In this document: positions 16,876 to 26,713 of the stretch, piece after piece
Numbering within the stretch: position 1 is the first letter of the stretch
Layout of the letters: each line of letters opens with the position of its first letter
DNA from: Lachnospiraceae bacterium
GTDB taxonomy: Bacteria; Bacillota; Clostridia; Lachnospirales; Lachnospiraceae
Length of the DNA stretch: 39,162 nt
Direction of reading: 5' to 3'
Assembly (NCBI GenBank): GCA_022774505.1
Contig: JALFLW010000060.1
Span: 1 to 39,162, forward strand
Notes under the pieces: model-generated
Databases searched by the model: none
What the model was told of the DNA's origin: nothing
Seen by the model: the letters and a program-made list of their open reading frames with translations, nothing else
Position numbers and translations under genes: made by a program

Positions 16876-17931
16876 ATGTATAGGGATCATACAAAGGTAG
16901 TTCATATTGGAGACAAGGCCATGGGGGGAGGAAACCCCATCGCCATTCAGTCTATGACAAATACAAAAACAGAGGACGTTGCAGCAACAGTAGCCCAGAT
17001 TCATGAATTGGAGGATCTGGGCTGTGATATTATCCGCTGTGCTGTTCCGACCATGCAGGCAGCACAGGCACTGGAACAGATAAAAAAACAGATTCATATT
17101 CCATTGGTAGCAGATATTCATTTTGATTACCGGCTGGCGATTGCTGCAATGGAGCATGGAGCAGATAAGATCCGTATCAATCCGGGAAATATCGGTGATA
17201 ATGACAGAGTCCGTGCTGTGGTGGATGTCGCGAAAGAGCGGAATATTCCGATACGCGTGGGTGTCAACAGCGGTTCATTGGAAAAGGAATATATTGAGCA
17301 GTATGGTGGCGTGACTGCAGAAGGAATCGTACAGAGTGCTCTTGGAAAGGTAAAGCTTATCGAGGATATGGATTATGATAATCTGGTGATCAGCATAAAA
17401 TCCTCGGATGTACTTATGTGTATTAAAGCTCATGAACTTATTGCGAAGCAGACAGATTATCCACTGCATGTAGGTATTACAGAATCAGGTACGGTGCTGT
17501 CAGGAAATATTAAGTCAGCCATTGGGCTGGGCAATATTTTATATCAGGGGATTGGTGATACGATCCGTGTATCCCTGACAGGAGATCCGGCGGAAGAAAT
17601 CCGGTCGGCTCGTTTGATACTGCGTACATTAGGGCTTCGCAAAGGCGGAGTGACAGTAGTTTCATGTCCGACCTGCGGAAGAACGCAGATAGATCTCATT
17701 GGTCTGGCAGGCCAGGTAGAGGATATGGTCAGGGATATGGATCTGGATATAAAGGTTGCGGTCATGGGGTGTGTAGTAAATGGACCGGGTGAGGCCAGAG
17801 AAGCGGATATAGGAATTGCAGGAGGAAAGGGTGAGGGCCTGCTCATCAGGAAGGGTGAGATTATCCGAAAGCTGCCGGAGGAGCAGCTGCTTTCGGCACT
17901 TCGGGAGGAATTGATCAAGATGCAGTCATGA
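16876..17931 (+). CDS. ispG: 4-hydroxy-3-methylbut-2-en-1-yl diphosphate synthase
   Basis: IspG (GcpE) reduces MEcPP to HMBPP in the MEP isoprenoid pathway with a [4Fe-4S] cluster. The 351-residue protein has an N-terminal TIM barrel ('PIAIQSMTNTKTEDV', 'VADIHFDYRLA', 'KIRINPGNIG') and a C-terminal cluster domain with the ligands in 'SCPTCGRT' and 'VMGCVVNGPGEA'. ATG 16876 follows AAAGGTG with good spacing; GTG 16870 is too close to it. It is the short bacterial form without the plant-type insertion. Confidence 0.97.
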   Translation: MYRDHTKVVHIGDKAMGGGNPIAIQSMTNTKTEDVAATVAQIHELEDLGCDIIRCAVPTMQAAQALEQIKKQIHIPLVADIHFDYRLAIAAMEHGADKIRINPGNIGDNDRVRAVVDVAKERNIPIRVGVNSGSLEKEYIEQYGGVTAEGIVQSALGKVKLIEDMDYDNLVISIKSSDVLMCIKAHELIAKQTDYPLHVGITESGTVLSGNIKSAIGLGNILYQGIGDTIRVSLTGDPAEEIRSARLILRTLGLRKGGVTVVSCPTCGRTQIDLIGLAGQVEDMVRDMDLDIKVAVMGCVVNGPGEAREADIGIAGGKGEGLLIRKGEIIRKLPEEQLLSALREELIKMQS

Positions 17932-17956
17932 GTGAGATAACAAGAGGTGGTAAGGA

Positions 17957-20900
17957 ATGGAACAGACTTTATTAGATACATTTCAGGGATTAAAGATGAC
18001 AGATCGTCAAAAAAATCTATTTGCAGATGTTGTCGTGGACCGGGTGCGGGTTCTTCGAAAGCAAAAGCTGATGTGTGTAAATTTGAAAAGCAGTCACATT
18101 ATTCCTTACCGTGAGATCCGTCTTGTCCGTCATAATCTGGAGGCAGTCATGGGGCCTCTGGGATTTTCGGTGAAGGTAGATGATTGTTATAAACTTTCAG
18201 GACAGTATCGACCGGAGGATTTTTGGAAAGAATATCAGGAAAGTGTGATGGATATTCTGAAAGAAGAAAATATTCTTGATTTTAATATTTTATACAGAGG
18301 GCAGGCAGAAATGAAAGAGTCTGTGCTTTGTATACGCTGTGAGGATGATTCTATGTATCGTGCCAGACAGGAAAAGCTGATACATAAAATACAGGATATT
18401 TTTGCCAGGAAAGCAGGTTTTGACATTGATGTTGAAATAAAATATACAGAACCGGTAAAGCTTGCAGAGCCTTCACAGGAATACGAGTATATTCGTTTGG
18501 AGCATAAGATCAGCCGGAACACGGAAGAGGGAAATACATCTGATCATTCCGATGCGGTAAAAGGCGTACAGGGAAGTACCGTCTCCGGAGAAGAGGTGCC
18601 GTGGGATGTGGAGACGGCAGCGGATAAAGGAAATAAAAAGAGTGGTGCAGCAGTCAAAAACAGTGCTGATGAAGAGGCGGCAGCGGCAGCAGCCGCAGCT
18701 GCCGCCGGTACTGCAGTATACGCTGACTCTCAAAAAACAGGGGATTCCAAAGTTTCGGAAAACAGTGCGACACGCAGTCCGGAAAGCCGGAAATCAGGAG
18801 GAAACAGAGGAGGCTATGGAAATTCCGGTGGTTATGGTGGCAGAAACAGCTGGAAAAAGAAGGGCTCTTATCGTGGAAATATTGATGAGGAATGCTTCTA
18901 TGGCAGAAACTGTGAGGGAGATCATGTGAAGATCTCAGAGATCCAGGATGAGATGGACGAAGTGGTTATAGAAGGCATGGTCACAAGTGTAGAGACAAAG
19001 GAGCTGCGCAGCGGCAAAATTTTATTGATGTTTAACATAACAGATTTTACAGATACAATATCTGTAAAGATTTTTATGCAGCCGGAACAGAATGCGGAGA
19101 TAGAGGACAGTGGTAAGCTCAAAAAAAATGAATTTGTCATAGTTAAGGGGATGCCGTTAAGAGATAAGTTCAGTCATGAGATCAGTATCGGATCGGTACG
19201 TGGGATCAAACCGGGCCATGATACGAGAATATATCGCATGGATAATTATGAGGGAAAGAAACGCGTAGAGCTTCATGCACATACACAGATGAGTGAGATG
19301 GATTCTGTAATGGATGTGAAAGCATATGTGAAGACTGCCTTAAAATGGGGACATAAGGCCATTGCGATCACAGATCATGGGGTAGTGCAGTCCTTCCCGG
19401 ATGCAGATCACGCATTAAAACCGGATGATGACTTAAAGATCATATATGGAGTAGAAGCATATCTGGTGGATGATCTGTTAGAGACCGTGACAAATGATAA
19501 GGGACAGAGTCTGGAGGATCCTTTTGTTGTTTTTGATCTGGAGACAACAGGAATCGGTGCAAAAGCGAATGAGATTATAGAAATAGGTGCAGTCAAGGTA
19601 GTAGATCAAACAATAGTTGATCGTTTTAGTACATTTGTGGATCCGAAACGGCCTATCCCGTATAAAATAGAACAGCTTACCGGGATCAATGATGAGATGG
19701 TGCAGGGAGCACCGGAAATCACACAGATCCTTCCCGAATTTTTGAAATTTTGCGAGGGCTGTGTGATGGTAGCTCATAATGCATCCTTTGATATGGGATT
19801 TATTCATCAGAAATCAAAAGATCAGGGGATCAATATTGATTTTACGGTTGTTGACACAGTGTCTATGTCCAGAGCATTGCTGCCACATCTGTCAAAGCAT
19901 ACATTGGATCATGTGGCAAAGGAGTTAGGCGTGTCTCTGGAAAATCACCACCGTGCTGTGGAGGATGCAGAGGCAACGGCAGAAATTTTTTTACGGCTTT
20001 CTCAGAGACTTACCGATAGAAATATTACAACATTGGCGCAGTTAAATGAATTTGGAAGGCCTACGGAGGAGATCATCAGGAAGCTGCCATCTTACCATGC
20101 GATTATTCTTGCCAAGAATGAGATAGGACGTGTGAATCTGTATCGTTTAGTATCAGAATCTCATTTAAAATATTTTAACCGTCGTCCAAAGCTGCCCAAA
20201 AGTCTTTATCTGAAATACAAGGAAGGCTTATTGATGGGTTCCGCCTGTGAGGCGGGAGAACTTTACCGGGCGATCCTGGAAGGCAAAACAGACGAGGAGA
20301 TAGATCGTCTGGTCCGTTTTTATGATTATCTGGAAATACAGCCTCTGGGGAATGATGCTTTCATGCTTCGGGATAGTGATAAATTTCCACAGATCCAGGA
20401 TGAAAATGATCTTATGGAGATCAACCGGCGTATTGTTGCACTCGGAGAAGAGTATCATAAACCGGTTGTGGCCACTTGTGATGTACACTTTTTGAATCCG
20501 GAGGATGAAGTATACCGCCGGATCATCATGGCAGGAAAAGGATTTTCAGATGCTGACCAGCAGGCTCCTCTTTTTTACCGGACCACCGAAGAGATGCTGG
20601 GAGAATTTCAGTATTTAGGATCAGCGAAGGCAGAAGAAGTTGTAATTACCAATACAAACATGATCGCAGATATGATTGATTACATTCATCCGTGTAGTCC
20701 GAGAAAATGTCCGCCGGAAATTGAAAATTCCGATCAGGATCTCAGAGATATCTGTTATAACAAGGCACATTCCATGTACGGAGAAAATCTGCCGGAAATA
20801 GTAACAGAACGTTTGGAAAGAGAGCTGAATTCTATTATCAGCAATGGTTATGCAGTAATGTATATCATTGCCCAGAAGCTTGTATGGAAATCGGTGGAGG

Positions 20901-22603
20901 ATGGTTATCTGGTTGGTTCCAGAGGTTCCGTAGGTTCCTCATTTGTTGCAACCATGGCAGGGATCAGTGAGATCAATCCATTGCCGGCACATTATTATTG
21001 CGGAAAATGCCATTATTACGATTTTGATTCGGAGGAAGTCAAGGCTTATGCCGGTTCATCGGCATGTGATATGCCTGACAAGAAGTGTCCGGTCTGTGGA
21101 GAGATGCTGATCAAGGAGGGACATGATATTCCATTTGAAACCTTTTTGGGATTTAAGGGAAATAAGGAGCCGGATATTGACTTGAATTTTTCGAGTGAGT
21201 ATCAGAGTAATGCCCATGACTATACGGAGGTTATCTTTGGTGCGGGACAGACCTTCCGAGCCGGAACGGTAGGAACTTTGGCAGAAAAGACGGCATTTGG
21301 ATATGTAAAAAAATATTATGAGGAGCATGGGGAGTCGAAGAGAACGGCGGAGATTGAAAGAATTGCCAGCGGTTGTGTCGGAGTGCGCCGCTCGACAGGG
21401 CAGCATCCGGGTGGAATCGTTGTTTTGCCGGTGGGAGAGGAAATCTATACTTTCACTCCGGTGCAGCATCCGGCCAATGATATGAAAACAAGAACGATCA
21501 CCACACATTTCGATTATCATAAGATCGATGCGAACCTGTTGAAGCTAGATATTCTGGGGCATCAGGATCCTACGATGATCCGTGAGCTGGAAGACCTTAC
21601 AGGAGAAGATGCTTCTAAAATACGCATGGATGATCAGGATGTACTTTCATTGTTTGAATCTACGAGAGCGCTCGGAATCAAACCGGAGGATATTGGAGGC
21701 TGTACACTGGGGAGTCTCGGGCTGCCGGAGCTTGGAACACATTTTGTAATGAACATGCTTGAAAAAACAAAACCAAAGAATTTTTCCGATCTGGTCCGCA
21801 TATCCGGTTTGTCTCACGGGACGAATGTATGGCAGGACAATGCAGAATATTTTATATCAGAAGGGTACTGTACATTGTCTACGGCTATCTGTACCCGTGA
21901 TGATATTATGATCTATCTGATCCATCAGGGGGTTGAAAATGAGCGATCCTTTAAGATCATGGAGAGTGTCCGGAAGGGAAAGGGACTGGATGAAAGTATG
22001 ATTGCTGATATGAAGGCTTGTGATGTGCCGGACTGGTACATCGAATCCTGTCAGAGGATAAAATATATGTTTCCGAAGGCACATGCGGCAGCATACATTA
22101 TGATGGCGATGCGTGTAGCCTGGTTTAAGGTACACCGTCCTCTGGCTTATTATGCCGCATATTTTAGTATTCGTGCCACGGCATTTAATTATCAGCTCAT
22201 GTGCCTTGGAAAAGAACGGCTGGAGTATTATATGGCCGATTATAACAAACGTTCAGATTCGTTGTCCGATAAAGAAAAGTCAACACTGGAAGATATGAAG
22301 ATCGTGCAGGAAATGTATGCCCGCGGCTTTAGCTTTGTAAAGATTGATCTCTATAAATCCAAGGCAACCCGTTTTCAGATCGTGGGAGACAAGCTGATGC
22401 CATCGTTTTCCTCCATAGACGGTCTTGGGACAGTCGCTGCGGAGATGATAGAGGCAGAAGCCCAGAAAAGCAAATTTCTCTCACGGGAAGATTTTAAAAA
22501 CAGGTGTAAAGTCAGTGCCACGACAGTAGATGCCATGGCAGAGCTTGGTTTACTGGGAGATATGCCGCATACAAACCAGATGTCTCTTCTTGACTTTATG
22601 TGA
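17957..22603 (+). CDS. polC: DNA polymerase III alpha subunit, PolC type
   Basis: PolC is the replicative polymerase of low-GC Gram-positives with built-in proofreading. The 1548-residue protein shows N-terminal domains (1-190), an OB fold (about 330-415), a PHP domain ('HAHTQMS' near 440) split by a DnaQ-like exonuclease ('FDLETTG' near 525, 'HNASFDMGF', 'HHRAVEDAEATA'), a zinc site ('CGKC' near 1014, 'CPVCG' near 1043), the palm catalytic 'PDIDLNF' (about 1072-1078) and a C-terminal helix-hairpin-helix. It is somewhat longer than Bacillus PolC because residues about 190-315 form a low-complexity linker with a ten-Ala run (about 241-250) and a Gly/Arg-rich patch (about 278-308). It ends the pyrH operon, 25 bases after ispG. 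Confidence 0.97.
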   Translation: MEQTLLDTFQGLKMTDRQKNLFADVVVDRVRVLRKQKLMCVNLKSSHIIPYREIRLVRHNLEAVMGPLGFSVKVDDCYKLSGQYRPEDFWKEYQESVMDILKEENILDFNILYRGQAEMKESVLCIRCEDDSMYRARQEKLIHKIQDIFARKAGFDIDVEIKYTEPVKLAEPSQEYEYIRLEHKISRNTEEGNTSDHSDAVKGVQGSTVSGEEVPWDVETAADKGNKKSGAAVKNSADEEAAAAAAAAAAGTAVYADSQKTGDSKVSENSATRSPESRKSGGNRGGYGNSGGYGGRNSWKKKGSYRGNIDEECFYGRNCEGDHVKISEIQDEMDEVVIEGMVTSVETKELRSGKILLMFNITDFTDTISVKIFMQPEQNAEIEDSGKLKKNEFVIVKGMPLRDKFSHEISIGSVRGIKPGHDTRIYRMDNYEGKKRVELHAHTQMSEMDSVMDVKAYVKTALKWGHKAIAITDHGVVQSFPDADHALKPDDDLKIIYGVEAYLVDDLLETVTNDKGQSLEDPFVVFDLETTGIGAKANEIIEIGAVKVVDQTIVDRFSTFVDPKRPIPYKIEQLTGINDEMVQGAPEITQILPEFLKFCEGCVMVAHNASFDMGFIHQKSKDQGINIDFTVVDTVSMSRALLPHLSKHTLDHVAKELGVSLENHHRAVEDAEATAEIFLRLSQRLTDRNITTLAQLNEFGRPTEEIIRKLPSYHAIILAKNEIGRVNLYRLVSESHLKYFNRRPKLPKSLYLKYKEGLLMGSACEAGELYRAILEGKTDEEIDRLVRFYDYLEIQPLGNDAFMLRDSDKFPQIQDENDLMEINRRIVALGEEYHKPVVATCDVHFLNPEDEVYRRIIMAGKGFSDADQQAPLFYRTTEEMLGEFQYLGSAKAEEVVITNTNMIADMIDYIHPCSPRKCPPEIENSDQDLRDICYNKAHSMYGENLPEIVTERLERELNSIISNGYAVMYIIAQKLVWKSVEDGYLVGSRGSVGSSFVATMAGISEINPLPAHYYCGKCHYYDFDSEEVKAYAGSSACDMPDKKCPVCGEMLIKEGHDIPFETFLGFKGNKEPDIDLNFSSEYQSNAHDYTEVIFGAGQTFRAGTVGTLAEKTAFGYVKKYYEEHGESKRTAEIERIASGCVGVRRSTGQHPGGIVVLPVGEEIYTFTPVQHPANDMKTRTITTHFDYHKIDANLLKLDILGHQDPTMIRELEDLTGEDASKIRMDDQDVLSLFESTRALGIKPEDIGGCTLGSLGLPELGTHFVMNMLEKTKPKNFSDLVRISGLSHGTNVWQDNAEYFISEGYCTLSTAICTRDDIMIYLIHQGVENERSFKIMESVRKGKGLDESMIADMKACDVPDWYIESCQRIKYMFPKAHAAAYIMMAMRVAWFKVHRPLAYYAAYFSIRATAFNYQLMCLGKERLEYYMADYNKRSDSLSDKEKSTLEDMKIVQEMYARGFSFVKIDLYKSKATRFQIVGDKLMPSFSSIDGLGTVAAEMIEAEAQKSKFLSREDFKNRCKVSATTVDAMAELGLLGDMPHTNQMSLLDFM

Positions 22604-22634
22604 CAGCCGTATAGTTAAAGAGGCTATTGCCGTA

Positions 22635-24842
22635 TTATTCGTCATTTTCCGCTTTCATCGGTTCAAAGGTGCGTTTTGCTTTCTGTTCTTTTTTGCGTTT
22701 GTTGGCATTTCTTACGGCCTCCTGTTTGAAATAATTTTGTGCACAGATCTTCTTACGGCCTCTCAGATCCTGTTTCAGATAGGTTCCGTCAGGCTGTAGA
22801 ATATGTGCTTTCAGAGTATCCTGCAGCTGGATATCCAAAATATGGATCACTTCCTGTTTCAGGGCATCGTCTTCAACAGGAAATAATATTTCAACACGCT
22901 TATCAAGATTGCGGGGCATCCAGTCGGCACTTCCCATATAGACTTCTTCATGACCGTCGTTATGGAAATAAAAGATTCGGCTGTGCTCCAGAAAATCTCC
23001 CACGATAGAACGTACATGAATGTTTTCGCTGATTCCCGGAATACCCGTTTTCAAACAGCAGATGCCACGGACAACAAGATCGATCTGAACACCTGCGGAG
23101 GATGCTTCATAGAGGGCTGCGATGATCTTGGCATCGCACAGGGAATTCATTTTTGCTTTGATAAAGGCTTTTTTGCCGGCCTTTGCAAAATGGATCTCCC
23201 GGTGTATCATTTCGGTGAAACGGTCACGAAGCCAGAGAGGAGCCACAGCAAGCTTGTTCCAGACAGCTGGTTCGGAATATCCCGAAAGCATATTAAATAC
23301 TGCTGTAGCATCTTCCCCAATGGCTTTGTTGCACGTTAAGAGTCCCATGTCAGTATAAAGCTTGGCGGTGCTGTCATTATAGTTTCCGGTACCCAGATGG
23401 ACGTAGCGGCGGATACCATCTTCTTCGCGGCGTACTACAAGGGTGATCTTGCTGTGTGTTTTTAGTCCGACCAGGCCATAGATTACATGGCAGCCGGCCT
23501 GTTCCAGTTTTCTTGCCCATATGATATTATTTTCCTCATCAAAGCGGGCCTTTAATTCGACCAAAACAGTAACCTGTTTGCCGTTTTCTGCAGCAGCGGC
23601 GAGAGAGGCAATGATCGGGGAGTGGCTGCTGACACGGTAAAGTGTCTGTTTGATCGCCAGAACATCGGGATCCTTGGAAGCCTCCCGGACAAAATTTACC
23701 ACCGGATCAAAGGTTTCATATGGATGATGGAGAAGGACGTCATGGTCGCGGATCTGTGCAAAGAGATTTTCCTCCATATCAAGCCATTTTGGAGCCTGCG
23801 GGGTGTATTCGGGCACACGGAGGTGATCATAGCCTTCCATGCCGGAAAGTTTCATAAGGAATGTCAGATCCAAAGGACCTTTGCTATGGAAAATATCATC
23901 TTCTTTGATATGGAGTTCTTTTTTCAGAACTTTTAATAATTTTTTGTCAATTCCATCTTCTACCTGCAGGCGGATTGCTTCGCCCCACTGGCGTTTTTTG
24001 ATCTGTTTTTCTATTTCCATCAATAGATCGGCGGCCTCATCTTCTTCGATCGTCAGATCTGCATTTCGCATAACACGATATGGAAATGCACATAAAACTT
24101 CATAATTTACAAAGAGCTTGTGGATATTTCTTTCGATGATCTGCTCAAGCATGATATAGGTTCTGTCAAAGCCCGGAGCAGACGGGATCTCTACCACCCG
24201 TGGCAGAACAGACGGAACCTGCACGGTAGCAAAGTCCGTGTCAGAGCTTCCCTGCTTTTTGGTGCCGTTGTGTGTGATATATAATTCTCTGAAATGTCCG
24301 TTTTTGGCATCCCCCGGAGTTGTGGTCTTCATTTTCAGGATGGCACCGATATTCAGGGAACGATTCCGGATCAAAGGAAATGGTCTGGAGGAATCTACCG
24401 CCATCGGTGTCAGTACGGGATAAACCTCAGAGATGAAATAATCATCAACAAATTTTGCCTGTTCTTTATTGAGAGATTCATAATGCGAAAGAATGGCAAT
24501 GCCCTCTTTTTTTAAGGCAGGGATAAGATTATTATTATAGGTCTGATACTGCTCTTTCATGAAGTCGTGGGTTATCTGACTGATCTGCTCCAGCTGCTGT
24601 GCAGGAGTCATACCGGAGATGTCCTTTTTGTTATATCCGGCATGTACCATATCCTTCAGGGATGCCACACGCACCATATAAAATTCATCAAGATTAGATG
24701 CGGTAATGCTGAGAAATTTGAAACGGTCCAATAATGGAATGGATTTGTCTCTGGCTTCGCCCAGGATCCTGTAATTAAAAGAAAGCCAGCTTAATTCTCT
24801 ATTATAAAAATATTCCGGTTTTAAATATGTTGATCTGTTCAT
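22635..24842 (-). CDS. ppk1: Polyphosphate kinase 1
   Basis: PPK1 reversibly polymerises the ATP gamma-phosphate into inorganic polyphosphate. The 735-residue protein starts with the family's 'NRELSWLSFNYRIL' and 'SNLDEFYMVR'. It carries both key histidine regions, 'GLKTHSKITLVV' (the autophosphorylated His) and 'FLEHSRIFYFHN', plus 'HLGTGNYND' and 'MGSADWMPRNLDKRVE'. The C-terminus has an extra lysine-rich tail of about 40 residues ('ANKRKKEQKAKRT'). Its ATG overlaps the stop of ppx in an ATGA, so synthesis and breakdown of polyphosphate are translationally linked. It converges on polC with 31 bases between them and no clear terminator there. Confidence 0.97.
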   Translation of the reverse strand: MNRSTYLKPEYFYNRELSWLSFNYRILGEARDKSIPLLDRFKFLSITASNLDEFYMVRVASLKDMVHAGYNKKDISGMTPAQQLEQISQITHDFMKEQYQTYNNNLIPALKKEGIAILSHYESLNKEQAKFVDDYFISEVYPVLTPMAVDSSRPFPLIRNRSLNIGAILKMKTTTPGDAKNGHFRELYITHNGTKKQGSSDTDFATVQVPSVLPRVVEIPSAPGFDRTYIMLEQIIERNIHKLFVNYEVLCAFPYRVMRNADLTIEEDEAADLLMEIEKQIKKRQWGEAIRLQVEDGIDKKLLKVLKKELHIKEDDIFHSKGPLDLTFLMKLSGMEGYDHLRVPEYTPQAPKWLDMEENLFAQIRDHDVLLHHPYETFDPVVNFVREASKDPDVLAIKQTLYRVSSHSPIIASLAAAAENGKQVTVLVELKARFDEENNIIWARKLEQAGCHVIYGLVGLKTHSKITLVVRREEDGIRRYVHLGTGNYNDSTAKLYTDMGLLTCNKAIGEDATAVFNMLSGYSEPAVWNKLAVAPLWLRDRFTEMIHREIHFAKAGKKAFIKAKMNSLCDAKIIAALYEASSAGVQIDLVVRGICCLKTGIPGISENIHVRSIVGDFLEHSRIFYFHNDGHEEVYMGSADWMPRNLDKRVEILFPVEDDALKQEVIHILDIQLQDTLKAHILQPDGTYLKQDLRGRKKICAQNYFKQEAVRNANKRKKEQKAKRTFEPMKAENDE

Positions 24843-26458
24843 ACGTTGCCTCCGTTCTTCCTTTTAGGAAATTCTGCATGCTTTGGTGTCATGGTTTTTT
24901 TCTGCTTAAGGACGGGCTGTATGCCGAAGACCTCTTCAAAAAAGTCGGAGTGTCTTAAAAATATACCCTGTTCCAGTGTAATATCATATAATGTAGTTCC
25001 GGTGATCGTTAATATCTGGTTTCGCAATGATGTGGTGATCGTTGTGAATTTCTGTTTATGGCTTCTGTCCATTGCATCTGCAATACGCAGGATAGCATTG
25101 ATCTTGGCAATACGGATATAATCTTCGCGGTCAAAGCCTTCACGAAGCTCATTGTATTCCGGAAAATAATCGTGGAGATAACGGACAGCCGTTGCAACGA
25201 TCATACGCTCCTTGTGAGAAATACCTATTAATTCTGTAGACATAATGATCTTATAGGAATTTTCACCGACATCATTCAGATTGATATAGCTTCCGCAATT
25301 GTGGAGGATAATGGCAATCTGTAATAAAAGACGGTCATGCCTGGTAAGATTATGCTGGCGTTTTAATGCATCAAATATTTTAAGTCCGGCATTTTCGATA
25401 TATTCCTCATGTGCATGACTGCATCCATAGCGGTCGGCCGTGCTGCGGGCGGTATGGATGATATCCTCCTGAAAGCTGTGGGCGGGCGTGATTTTTTCTT
25501 TTCGTTCAGCAAAATCAGCCGCCATTCCCTCGCAGAGTGTAATCCCGGAAAGCCACATCTGCTCAGCACCTGTCTCCTCGAAAATATTATGATAGATCAT
25601 AGCAGTCGGGAGCAGTAAGGATGCCTGATCCATGGAGGTATTTAACTCTCGGGCCAGATCTTCTGGGTGTTGGGAAGAGATTGCTTCATAAAATTCATCA
25701 TATTCCTGTCGGCTTACGGAATCTTTCTTTTTTCCACGGCTGTCAGTTGGCTGGAGATGTCCGAAATTGTGGACAGATAGATATTTCACAAATGTGTGGA
25801 GCTGATTGCCGACAGCAATGATATTTTTGACCCTGTGTTCCTTAAGATACTGTTCGGAAAAAGTGTGCAGGTCATTGGAAATATATTCATATACAAGATT
25901 CTGGTAATTGTCTGTATGCTTCTGCATATCCTGCAGAAACTCCTGAATACGCAGGGAACCAAGCAGGATATTTTGAGTACAGATCAGGTTGTTTTTGTCG
26001 AATAAGGAAAGCTGCATGCTTCCACCACCTACATCGACCAAAAGAGTACCCTTTTGAATGAGTTTGTGAAAAGAATTTTCTTTTAATGCAATTGATTTAT
26101 AACAAAGATATCGCTGTTCGGAATTACTCAGGATCTTAATCCTGAATCCGGTGCGCTGCCGCACCTGATCCAGCACGATAAGATTGTTATCTGCCTCACG
26201 CAGGGCACTTGTACTGGCGATCATATAATCCGTAATACCATATTCTTTCATTTTATCCTTGAAACCATTCAGTATCGTGCATAATTTATCAATGGAATGA
26301 TAGCTTATGTGTTTGGTAGAATATGTTTCATATCCCAGACGGGCACTGTGATGTACATAATCTAATTCGCGGATACCGATCTTTTTTGATATTTCATATA
26401 TGCGCAGTGAGGTTTCGTGGGAACCTACATCAATTGCGGCAAAGGTGGTGATAGCCAT
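24839..26458 (-). CDS. ppx: Exopolyphosphatase / guanosine pentaphosphatase (Ppx/GppA)
   Basis: The 539-residue protein has the ASKHA fold of Ppx/GppA with 'AAIDVGSHETSLRI' (phosphate loop 1), 'TSALREADN' and 'LVDVGGGSMQLSLF' (phosphate loop 2). A C-terminal HD-like helical domain follows ('HDRLLLQIAIILHNCG', 'SHKERMIVATAVRY'). It should hydrolyse terminal phosphates of polyphosphate, or pppGpp. I chose ATG 26458 because GGAGGAATCAA lies directly upstream; the longer frame from TTG 26482 would translate that ribosome binding site. It is the first gene of a two-gene minus-strand operon with ppk1. Confidence 0.93.
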   Translation of the reverse strand: MAITTFAAIDVGSHETSLRIYEISKKIGIRELDYVHHSARLGYETYSTKHISYHSIDKLCTILNGFKDKMKEYGITDYMIASTSALREADNNLIVLDQVRQRTGFRIKILSNSEQRYLCYKSIALKENSFHKLIQKGTLLVDVGGGSMQLSLFDKNNLICTQNILLGSLRIQEFLQDMQKHTDNYQNLVYEYISNDLHTFSEQYLKEHRVKNIIAVGNQLHTFVKYLSVHNFGHLQPTDSRGKKKDSVSRQEYDEFYEAISSQHPEDLARELNTSMDQASLLLPTAMIYHNIFEETGAEQMWLSGITLCEGMAADFAERKEKITPAHSFQEDIIHTARSTADRYGCSHAHEEYIENAGLKIFDALKRQHNLTRHDRLLLQIAIILHNCGSYINLNDVGENSYKIIMSTELIGISHKERMIVATAVRYLHDYFPEYNELREGFDREDYIRIAKINAILRIADAMDRSHKQKFTTITTSLRNQILTITGTTLYDITLEQGIFLRHSDFFEEVFGIQPVLKQKKTMTPKHAEFPKRKNGGNV

Positions 26459-26504
26459 ATTTGATTCCTCCTTGATCTGCAATTTCCACAGCCGGTGTGA
26501 AAAT

Positions 26505-26690
26505 TTATAGTGAACTATAATTATTGTACGTTATTCCGAAAAAAATAACTAGCTTTTTTCACAGATTATTTCATATTTTACAATAATTTCAGATTCATTT
26601 TACACCGGATTTCCATTGGAGCATTTTTACATAATATTTACAAAAGGGTGGATTTTTTCGGGGATAAATAGTATCATTGTAAAATGATAT
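26505..26690. promoter_or_regulatory. ppx-queA divergent intergenic region with palindromes and TTTTACA repeats
   Basis: This AT-rich spacer holds the palindrome TTATAGT-GA-ACTATAA (26505-26520) on the ppx side and TATCATT-GTAA-AATGATA (26672-26689) on the queA side. Between them are TTTTACA at 26576, 26598 and 26625, ATTTACA at 26636, and the reverse complement TGTAAAA at 26678 inside the second palindrome. These may be operator sites or parts of promoters. I could not fix a convincing -35/-10 pair for either gene. Confidence 0.35.
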
Positions 26691-26713
26691 GTTTTTTGAA
26701 AGGAAGTATACAG

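Noticed and set aside
18678-18707. Alanine-codon run in polC as a replication-slippage frameshift
   Set aside because: The frame stays open across the tract and the downstream PolC domains are intact, with mixed GCA/GCG/GCC/GCT codons rather than a simple repeat.
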